DNA from: Candidatus Apopatosoma intestinale
GTDB taxonomy: Bacteria > Bacillota > Clostridia > Oscillospirales > CAG-272
Assembly: GCA_003524145.1 (NCBI GenBank)
Contig: DODZ01000053.1
Coordinates: forward strand, 9,581 to 27,802
Reading direction: 5' to 3'
Length of the DNA stretch: 18,222 nucleotides
Part shown: in pieces, positions 7,693 to 15,100 of the stretch
Layout of the letters: each line of letters opens with the position of its first letter
Position numbering within the stretch: position 1 is the stretch's first letter
Made by a program: the position numbers and the translations under genes
The notes under the pieces: model-generated
What the model was told of the DNA's origin: nothing
Seen by the model: the letters and a program-made list of their open reading frames with translations, nothing else
Databases searched by the model: none

Positions 7693-7768
7693 GATCCATT
7701 AGCTCAGAAGGTAGAGCACATGACTTTTAATCATGGTGTCCGGAGTTCGACTCTCCGATGGATCACCA
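7693..7768 (+). tRNA. tRNA-Lys (anticodon UUU), CCA encoded
   Basis: The 76-nt sequence folds as a complete cloverleaf. The acceptor arms are GATCCAT (7693-7699) and ATGGATC (7758-7764), the D stem GCTC/GAGC, and the anticodon stem CATGA/TCATG around loop CTTTTAA with anticodon TTT at 7726-7728. The T arm is CGGAG-TTCGACT-CTCCG. Discriminator A (7765) is followed by a genomically encoded CCA (7766-7768). Codons read are AAA and AAG. It is a single-gene unit with its own promoter and terminator. Confidence 0.98.
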
Positions 7769-7774
7769 TCCCGC

Positions 7775-7799
7775 AAGCACTTCGAAAGAAGTGCTTTTT
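7775..7799 (+). terminator. Terminator of the tRNA-Lys unit
   Basis: A 9-bp perfect stem AAGCACTTC/GAAGTGCTT (7775-7783/7788-7796) with a GAAA tetraloop is followed by T-rich sequence (TTTTTGCTTTTT, beginning inside the stem). It starts seven bases after the encoded CCA. Confidence 0.9.
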
Positions 7800-7842
7800 G
7801 CTTTTTCCCGCGAGGCAGTATATCGCTTGCATACGATACCGC

Positions 7843-7876
7843 AAGAGCCGAGGCTTTGCCTCGGCTCTTCTTTTTT
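7843..7876 (+). terminator. Second, plus-strand terminator behind the tRNA
   Basis: A perfect 12-bp stem AAGAGCCGAGGC/GCCTCGGCTCTT (7843-7854/7858-7869) with a TTT loop is followed by C and six T (7871-7876). The T tract serves only rightward transcription. It would stop tRNA read-through from entering, in antisense, the gene ending at 7875. Leftwards no T tract follows the stem. Confidence 0.85.
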
Positions 7877-8675
7877 ATTTCAGTTTTTCTTTTGCCGCGG
7901 CGGCAAAGTATGTATCTCCGCCGTTTTTTGCCGCGAAATCAAAGTATTCGCGGGCTTTTTCCGTCTCGCCCAGCTTTTCATAGGCTACGGCGAGCAAATA
8001 CTTTATTTTTACATCGCGCAGGGGCGATTCCTGTGCTTTATCCTTTATCGGAACGGTCAGCTCATGCTCGAAATATTCTGTTGCGCCATCTTCTCCGCGT
8101 GCGAGCGCCAGATAATGCTTGCCCATATCCAGCTCGCGCATATATGCGAGCCGCAGAGAGGAGCCGAATGTTCCGAGGAGCAGTGCCTTTTCCTGCTCGG
8201 CGAGAGCTTTTTCCGCACCGTCGAGGTCGCCTCTCTGAAGGCAAAGTTCTGTTTTTGCGCTGTTCCAGAGCGAGCGGAACGCCGACTTTGACGCAGGCAG
8301 GAAGGTGAGGTCATATTTATCGAGATATTTCTGCGCTTCATCGGGCTTTCCGAGCGCCAGACAGCACGAGCAGATATAATAAGCGATAAGAATGGCATTA
8401 TAGCTGTAATCCTTGCATTTCGCATAAAGCGCGCTGTATTTTGCAAGGCTCTCATTTATCCGGCAATGCCTGAAAAGCACGCGTATTTTGCCGAATTTTG
8501 TATTTGCTATCGCGGTAAAAACCGCGGCGCAGACAAAAATCCAGACAAAAACCAAAAATATCAGGAGCACGCTTGAAGCGGGGTTTGTTCCGCGGAAAAC
8601 GACACATAGCGCAATAAGCCCCGCAATAACCGTTATCATATATGCGGCAAAAACGCCCTTATACAGCTTCAGCAT
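7875..8675 (-). CDS. Membrane protein with TPR-like repeats
   Basis: The 266-residue protein has two N-terminal hydrophobic segments (about 7-27 and 35-56) and then an all-helical cytoplasmic part. A tetratricopeptide-like unit is readable at about 223-256, with YLLAVAYEKLGETEKAREYF as a near-canonical TPR. Weaker helical pairs stand at about 93-122 and 134-165. Such proteins usually act as scaffolds for other proteins; the partner here is unknown. The start follows GGAGAG, which overlaps the end of the GH38 gene, and only three bases separate the two genes, so it is surely co-expressed with the mannosidase. No T-rich intrinsic terminator follows directly on this strand. Confidence 0.85.
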   Translation of the reverse strand: MLKLYKGVFAAYMITVIAGLIALCVVFRGTNPASSVLLIFLVFVWIFVCAAVFTAIANTKFGKIRVLFRHCRINESLAKYSALYAKCKDYSYNAILIAYYICSCCLALGKPDEAQKYLDKYDLTFLPASKSAFRSLWNSAKTELCLQRGDLDGAEKALAEQEKALLLGTFGSSLRLAYMRELDMGKHYLALARGEDGATEYFEHELTVPIKDKAQESPLRDVKIKYLLAVAYEKLGETEKAREYFDFAAKNGGDTYFAAAAKEKLK

Positions 8676-8678
8676 AAA

Positions 8679-11174
8679 TTATCTCTCCGTAAGGTCGGTT
8701 TCGACGACTGTTTTTGTCGCGAGATTTATTTTCACCGTCTTGAATTCATATGCGCCGAGGGTAAATTCCTTTTCAAAGCCTATCGCGGGAAGCGTCAGCA
8801 CTGTTTTGCGCACTTCCGCCGTCGGATTGAAGAGGCGGATAACGGAATCGTCGCTCTTCTCTGCCTTTTTGAATACGGCAAGCGTAATAACATCATCGGA
8901 AAGCCTTGCAAATGCGGGGATAGTATCTTCTTTTTCCTTTTCGCAGCCTATCGGGAAGAACGAGAGAGCCATCGGCTTCTCGGCGAGAGCCATCGCTTCG
9001 CGCTCTGCCTTTGCATAGCGCTCCGCCTTTTCGCCGGCGCAGATAACGAATGTATAATCATGCTCGCCCTGATCTATGAAAGGCGAAAATCTGTCCTGCT
9101 CCATGATATACGGCTTGCGCACGGAGAAATCGCTCTTGCCCGCGGAATAGCCGGGACTGCGGAGCATTGTGATGCGGTATTCGCCATCGAGATAATCCGA
9201 GCCGTAGGTCGAGGAATTGATAACGGAAAGCGCATTTTCCCCGTTTGAGAGGATATTCCATTTCTGGCTGACCATTTCGTTTCCGTTTGTGAGGAGTTTT
9301 TCACTGCCGTATGCCTGCTGACCGATGAATGTATCGTATTTCTCGGTTTTCAGCGAAAGCTTGAGCATCGTCATCTTCTCATTCCAGTAAACCTTGTCAT
9401 TTATCGTTATAGCCGTGCCGTGCTTGGGCAGGATATATCTGCGGCAGATGAATGAATCGTGATATTTATAGAGTGCTTCGATTATCGTGCGTACGGCACC
9501 GTCCTCGATGAGGCGGACGGCACGCGGCGTTTTCCCATTGATGATACCAGAAAAATCGGCTGCTTCCTTTGCATCCATGAGTGCAAATTCGCCCTTTATC
9601 TCGCGGAAAGCCTTTTCCTTATGTGCCCATGAGTTTTCATCATCCTTGATCGCAAGGGGCTTGAGCGACTCCGTAAGAAGTCCCGTTATGCCGTTTGCCG
9701 TGTAGCTGTCGATAAGACCTGTATTCATATTTATCACAACGCGCATCTCGCCGTTGTCAAAGGTAAATGTATCTCCCTCGGGCTGAGTGAGTGCGGCAGG
9801 CGTAGGGATAAGCTCAATCTTTATATCAAAGCGCTTCATCTGACCGGGAGCAAGAGCAGCGTCAAAAACACTGCGGATACGCCAGTCCACATTGAAGTTT
9901 GAAGACTCATGCTCGCGCTGAGAAGGAATCTCAACGCCGTTTTCATAAACATGAGGGAGAGCATAGAGCGCGGGGTTTTTATTCTGGTCGGGAAGCTGAT
10001 ATTCCACCTGAACCGTCTCTCTCACCTCAAAAGCATGCGGATTGTAGACGAAAACGGGAATTTCGCCGTCTGCCGCCTTTTTCTTGTCGGAGCAGAGCGC
10101 GAGGAACGCACGAATCTTGATATCGCGCAGCTCTTTGAGTCCGTGCCCCGCAACACCGAGCGAATATTCCTCTACGGCGGCAATAGCGGAGCCGGGGAGA
10201 ATATCATGAAACTCTATGAGCATGAGGTCTTTTGTGGCGACCTTTATCTTCTCTGCGGGATAATCCATCACACCTGCCATGAAGGCATGTGCAGCCATTT
10301 TTTCTGTCATATAAAGCTCGTTTTCAAGCTTTCTGTGTATCGTTTTTATACGCATCTGCGTCGTATAACAGCCTGTATAGCGTGGATTCATCAGTCCCGA
10401 ATATTCAGGCAGGCTCGGCTCCTTTTCGGCAAGCTCCGCAAAATATGCCTCGGGTGTGGAATGAATGAGCCGAAATTCCTTTTCCTTTTCGGCAAGTCCG
10501 GCTATCTTTTCATAGTCGATACGGGAGGGACCGCCGCCGTGATTTCCTATACCCCAGAGTACCATACCGACGGATTTGCCGCGGTTCTTTTCCATCCAGC
10601 CCTTTATCTTTTCGTCAGCCTCGCCGCGGTGCGATTCATATGAATTATAAGCGCGGTGGCAGGCAATTTTAGAGCCGGAGAAGCCGACCCATTCAAAATC
10701 CTCGGCGGGCAGATCTATCATATCGGGTTCGGGACGGCAGAAGATATATGAATCATAGCCTGCCTTTTTCATTATTTCGACAAGCCCGCGCGTATGACCG
10801 AAGGCATCAAAATTTATTGCCGTTTTCGGCTCTACGCCGAATTTATCAAGGAAATAATATTTTCCCGCGAGAATCTGGCGCACAAAGCTCTCGCCCGAGG
10901 GGAGATTGCAATCGGGCTGGAGATACCAGCCGCCCATGATATGCCATTTGCCCTCGCGTACAAGCTTCTGTATGCGGGAGAAAAGATGAGGGTCGTTTTC
11001 CTCTACCCATTCATAAAGCATGGCTTCATTATGGCAGAAAATAAACCCGTCATAATCATCGCAGAAATCTGCGGCAACACGGAAGGTGGAAAGCGTCTCG
11101 GCTATGCCCTCCTCTATTTCCCAGAGCCATACGGGGTCGATATGTGCATTACAGATAAGATGAAGATTATTCAT
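8679..11174 (-). CDS. Alpha-mannosidase, glycoside hydrolase family 38
   Basis: The 831-residue enzyme belongs to GH38, zinc-dependent retaining alpha-mannosidases that remove mannose from mannosides and N-glycan fragments. Family motifs are in order: NAHIDPVWLW (9-18) with zinc ligands His11 and Asp13, NFDAFGH (121-127) with the likely nucleophile and zinc ligand Asp123, GNHGGGPS (210-217), and EFHDILPGS (321-329) with the fourth zinc ligand His323. The middle helical domain and the C-terminal beta domain fill the expected length. No signal peptide is visible, so it is probably cytoplasmic and acts on imported oligosaccharides. I chose the ATG at 11174, which follows AAAGG; the longer open frame begins with a TTG inside the -35 hexamer of the promoter. 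No sugar transporter or regulator lies beside it in the window. Confidence 0.95.
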   Translation of the reverse strand: MNNLHLICNAHIDPVWLWEIEEGIAETLSTFRVAADFCDDYDGFIFCHNEAMLYEWVEENDPHLFSRIQKLVREGKWHIMGGWYLQPDCNLPSGESFVRQILAGKYYFLDKFGVEPKTAINFDAFGHTRGLVEIMKKAGYDSYIFCRPEPDMIDLPAEDFEWVGFSGSKIACHRAYNSYESHRGEADEKIKGWMEKNRGKSVGMVLWGIGNHGGGPSRIDYEKIAGLAEKEKEFRLIHSTPEAYFAELAEKEPSLPEYSGLMNPRYTGCYTTQMRIKTIHRKLENELYMTEKMAAHAFMAGVMDYPAEKIKVATKDLMLIEFHDILPGSAIAAVEEYSLGVAGHGLKELRDIKIRAFLALCSDKKKAADGEIPVFVYNPHAFEVRETVQVEYQLPDQNKNPALYALPHVYENGVEIPSQREHESSNFNVDWRIRSVFDAALAPGQMKRFDIKIELIPTPAALTQPEGDTFTFDNGEMRVVINMNTGLIDSYTANGITGLLTESLKPLAIKDDENSWAHKEKAFREIKGEFALMDAKEAADFSGIINGKTPRAVRLIEDGAVRTIIEALYKYHDSFICRRYILPKHGTAITINDKVYWNEKMTMLKLSLKTEKYDTFIGQQAYGSEKLLTNGNEMVSQKWNILSNGENALSVINSSTYGSDYLDGEYRITMLRSPGYSAGKSDFSVRKPYIMEQDRFSPFIDQGEHDYTFVICAGEKAERYAKAEREAMALAEKPMALSFFPIGCEKEKEDTIPAFARLSDDVITLAVFKKAEKSDDSVIRLFNPTAEVRKTVLTLPAIGFEKEFTLGAYEFKTVKINLATKTVVETDLTER

Positions 11175-11211
11175 ATCGGAATTACCTTTCAAAATATATT
11201 TTAACATAGTG

Positions 11212-11240
11212 ATTGTACCATAATCCGCCGCCGCTTTCAA
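11212..11240 (-). promoter_or_regulatory. Promoter of the GH38 mannosidase operon
   Basis: On the minus strand TTGAAA (11240-11235), a 17-nt spacer and TACAAT (11217-11212) with a TGG extended -10 precede the mannosidase start by about 37 nt. This promoter supports the shorter gene start. I see no operator repeat beside it. Confidence 0.8.
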
Positions 11241-11279
11241 GAGAAAAATGAAATATATATAAATTTTTCCGCGCGGCTA

Positions 11280-11308
11280 TGTACTTTTCATCGGTTTTGT
11301 GATAGAAT
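11280..11308 (+). promoter_or_regulatory. Probable extended -10 promoter of the DUF4364 gene
   Basis: TAGAAT (11303-11308) is preceded by TGA, an extended -10, but the -35 region around 11280-11285 is poor. It lies 28 nt before the ATG and diverges from the GH38 promoter. Confidence 0.45.
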
Positions 11309-11336
11309 AAAAGCATACCGAGGGAGGTGTGTAAAA

Positions 11337-11894
11337 ATGGCATTACAGCTCAAAGAAAAAACCGATGTTAAAATTTTTATACTTTATCTTCTCATGAATA
11401 TAGGCAAGCCGATAGATATCATCACACTCAATGACATAATAATGGAAGATGAATTTGTAAATCAGTTTGACTTCATGGACTGTCTGTGTGAACTCATAGA
11501 CGCAGGTGCTGTCGATAAGATACATTTCGGCAGAAGTGAGCTTTACAATATCACACACGAGGGTATTATCGCCGCACGCACGCTCCAGAGTACACTTTTG
11601 CCGCAGATAAGAGAAAAAAGCTTTCGCAGTGCCGTTCAACTGCTCAGCTTCAAACGCAGAGGCAGCAAGCCCTCTTCTTATATAGAGGAAACAGGAGACG
11701 GGCGCTATCGCCTCGTCTGCAAAATAGCCGATTCCACCTGCGCATATATGGAAACATCGTTTGTTTTTGAAACACGGCGGCAGGCGGAAAGGCTAAAATA
11801 TCATTTTGATGAAAATGCGGAGTTTATCTATCGCGGAATGCTCGGACTTTTCTCGGGAGAGGTAAATTATCTCGCACCGGAAATCGACGAATAA
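11337..11894 (+). CDS. DUF4364 family protein, winged-helix-like
   Basis: The 185-residue protein matches DUF4364, a family I know mainly from Clostridia. The N-terminal 90 residues (KIFILYLLMNIGKPIDIITLND, then FDFMDCLCELIDAGAVDK and YNITHEGIIAARTL) have the helix pattern of a winged-helix DNA-binding domain of the PadR/MarR kind. The C-terminal half is alpha/beta, with SYIEETGDGRYRLVCKI and a final helix rich in charged residues. A role as a transcriptional regulator is often assumed from the fold but is not established. The start follows a very strong GGGAGGTG. It is a single-gene unit, divergent from the GH38 operon, and ends at a strong terminator. Nothing shows that it controls its neighbours. 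Confidence 0.9.
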   Translation: MALQLKEKTDVKIFILYLLMNIGKPIDIITLNDIIMEDEFVNQFDFMDCLCELIDAGAVDKIHFGRSELYNITHEGIIAARTLQSTLLPQIREKSFRSAVQLLSFKRRGSKPSSYIEETGDGRYRLVCKIADSTCAYMETSFVFETRRQAERLKYHFDENAEFIYRGMLGLFSGEVNYLAPEIDE

Positions 11895-11908
11895 TAGGGA
11901 ATAACAGT

Positions 11909-11935
11909 AAAAGGCAGGGGCTCCCCTGCCTTTTT
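11909..11935 (+). terminator. Terminator of the DUF4364 gene
   Basis: GGCAGGG/CCCTGCC with a GCTC loop (core 11913-11930), extended by flanking A/T pairs, is followed by a run of five T (11931-11935). It begins about 15 nt after the stop codon. Leftwards it is also followed by four T, so it may act both ways. Confidence 0.9.
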
Positions 11936-12049
11936 GTATGCAATTTTACTCAATGTTGTGTTTTTTGCACCGAAATCAGCGCCTCCGCTTTCAATATGGT
12001 TTTTGTGCGGCTCCCTGAAAAGGCGGGCGAAAATCCGGACGCCAAAGAG

Positions 12050-12077
12050 AAAGAGACCACCCGAGGGTGGTCTCTTT
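12050..12077 (-). terminator. Hairpin terminator after the SLH protein gene
   Basis: A perfect 12-bp stem (AAAGAGACCACC/GGTGGTCTCTTT) with a CGAG loop lies 26 nt beyond the stop codon of the large minus-strand gene. The T tract on that strand is short (TCTCTTT), so it may end transcription only partly. The backup would be the stem at 11909-11935. Confidence 0.65.
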
Positions 12078-12103
12078 CGGTATTCAGTTATTCAGGAATA
12101 CTA

Positions 12104-15100
12104 TTATTTAGCGAAGGAAGGAACGATTACATAGTATGTATCGTTGATATTCAGGTAAGTGAATGTGAGAGTCGGGTTAGCAACACCGTATGTGTACTTA
12201 GCGCTGTCAAGGTAACGCTTGATAGCGGAAGACTCAACAGTAGATGCGCTCCAGAACTGACCGTTCATCTTAGCGAGAGCTGCTTCCTTAGCTTCTTCGA
12301 GTGCAACAACTGCTGCATCGTAAGCTTCTTTGTACTTAGCAACTGTAGCTGCGGAGAGAACACCGCCGTCTCTTGCTGCTTCGTAAACCTTCTTAGCGAG
12401 AGCTGCTTCGTTGTACTTGGATTCAGTACCGCCAACGATTTCGTTGAATGCTGCTACGCCTACATTTGCGTTGTCTTCAGCAATGAAGAGCTTTGTAGCG
12501 TCGAGGTCTGTGTAGATGAACTTAACGTTCCAGCCTGTGATATCAACATTCTTCTCACCGTCAACTGTAGCAAGGATCTTACCGCCTGTTACGCCGGTAA
12601 CAACCGCTGTACCGAAGAAGGACTTGTCGAGGTTGTTCTCAAACTTAGCGAGGTCATATGTGTAGTTGTATGTTGTTTTGCCAACGAGAACATTGGACTT
12701 GGAGACTGTTCTTGTACCGAACATGCTGCCGAGGTTAGCAAGGATCTTACCGTTCTTGTCAACCTTGTAGAATGAACCGGGTGTTACAATGAACTTGAGG
12801 TCTTCAGGCTTGAAGTTCTTGTCGGTTGTATCATACTCGTAGTAAACAGGACCGAATTCCGTGCCGTCGAGGGCATATGCGGGTCTGTCTGTCTTAACGA
12901 TGTAAGATGTGCCTGTTTCATCTGCATTGAGTACTGTTGTAGCGTCGGAACCAACGTATACGATTGTACCAGTCTTTGTAGGTGTTACAGGCTGCTCACC
13001 CTTGAACTCACCGATAACTGTGATATTGGTGATAGTCTTAAGGTCAGCGGATACAGCGATCTGTACTCTTGTAGCGAAGAGTGCGCTACCGGAAGCAACG
13101 AGGTTCTTGAATGTTGTTGTGCTGCCGACAACTGTACCTGCAGCATTGCTGGGTGTCATAACGATAACATTTGTGGAACCTGCAACCTTGAGCTCTGTCT
13201 TAGGATCGCTTGCGAGAGTTACCATGTAGTAGCCGGGGATGAAGCCGGACTCGTTCTTATCCATAGCTCTGATGGACTTGAACATGCTCATGGAAGAAGT
13301 ATCAGCCTTCGGGTAGTCAGAGAGCTTGTTGTTGTCGAGCTCTACCGATGCATTGACATTTTCTGTGCCGATGTAGTTTACAGTGCCGTCAGCCTTGATG
13401 TAGCTGAAGCTTGTAGCGGGTTCAAGCTCTGCGTAGATCACGCCATTGAATGAGTAGTATACCCAGTTCTTTGTTGTGCCTGCGATAGTCTTTGTGCCGC
13501 TTGTCTTTGTCATTGTTTCTGCTACGAGAGCGTCGCCCTTAACAACAGCGCCGTTTTCATCGTAAACCATTACGTACTTACCGTCGTTAGCCTTTACAGG
13601 GTACGGCTTGTAAGTTGTGGTTGAAGTAACTTCAGCAACTCTTGTGAATACAACTTCGAATGTGTACTTGCCATTGCTGTAGCTCTTTACCTTGTACTCA
13701 GGGTTGTAACCGTTTGTATCGGTTGAAACAACTACATAGGAGTACTTAGCTACGAATGCTTCAGTAGCGTCGCCAACAGCAACGTTCTTAGCAGCTGCGA
13801 TTTCAGTAGCTGTGAGACCTACGGTCTTGTTAAGAACTCTCTCGTAATATGTTGCGAGATCGTTAGCTACAGGGTTAGCAACAACAGAGTATGTGCCCTT
13901 TGTTGCATCGTATGCATAGTATGTCTTGCCTTCTACGAAGAGCGAAGATTGGGAAACCTTAGCTACATAGAAAGGATCGGACTTTGTGGAATCGAGCTTG
14001 ATAACGATGCCTGCATTCGGCCATGCAAGGTCAGAAGCTTCACCGGCGGATACGGATACCTGCCAGTAGTAGTTCTTGTTTCTCCAAGAAGTGCTGAGCC
14101 AGTGAGATTTGCCGCGGCTTACCCAGTTACCGTTTTCGTCCTTAGCGTCAGACCAGTAGAAGATAGTCTGAGTCTTAGCACCTGCTGTGCTGGACTGTGC
14201 GGTGTTACCTGTAGAGAGTCTCATTACGCTGTAAGAGCCTGTTTCCTTTGTCATTGTGACATAGTAGAAGTTCTGAGCTGTAACAAGTTCGCCGACTGTG
14301 AGGTCGTGAGCAACGCTACCACCGTAGATTGCACGGTATGTAGCTGCATTAGCGATATCCCAGATTGTAGAAGCGGAAGCTCTTACATTATATGTCTTAA
14401 GAGTTGTAGCGCCTTCATACTTCTGAACGTTGGAGCTGGATATGATCTTAGCAGCAGCCTCTGCAAGAGTCTTGCCCTTAAGAGCATCCTTAACACCGGG
14501 TTCGATCTGAGCGTAGTCGCTGATAGCGCAACCGTAGAGTCTCCAGATGTTTGCATTTCTGGGATTTGCATTGAATTTAGCCTGGAGCTGTGCATCTGTA
14601 GCAGTGCCGGAAATCATAGCTGCAATCTCTTCGATTGTTGTAGCTGTGGAGTAGTAAACGTTGTTTACAGACTTGTATGTGCCTGTAACTGCGAGGTTTA
14701 CCTTGTATGTGTTGTTGTCAGCAGACTTTTCAACATTTACAACGAAGCCTCTGCCGTTATCTGCTGCAGCGGACTTAGCAAGGATAATCTTGCTTTCTGC
14801 ATCGAGAACATAGTTGATGTACTTGTTGTTTACCCATGCGGATACCATTGCCAGAACGGAAGCGTCATCAGCAACCTTGTAGATACCTGCATCGTTGGGA
14901 GCGAGTACGATTATTTCGTAGCTGTAGCCCTGATCTGTGATAACCTTTGTATCGGTTGTGAAGCCTTCAACACCTGTGAGTGTCTTGAGAACGATAGGTG
15001 CGAATGCATCTTCAGCTTCCTGAGCCAGCTCATAGTACTTGCCGAGGTCTTCCTTAACAGGGGTTGTTACCTCATAGTATGTGTTTGTTTCAGCGTCTGC

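Noticed and set aside
11175..11240. Longer N-terminus for the GH38 mannosidase
   Set aside because: The extension would start with TTG inside the -35 hexamer, so it would lie upstream of the transcript start.
11996..12775. Plus-strand open frame of 259 codons
   Set aside because: It runs through the terminator hairpin and then in register antisense to the SLH gene; same cause as the longer frame.
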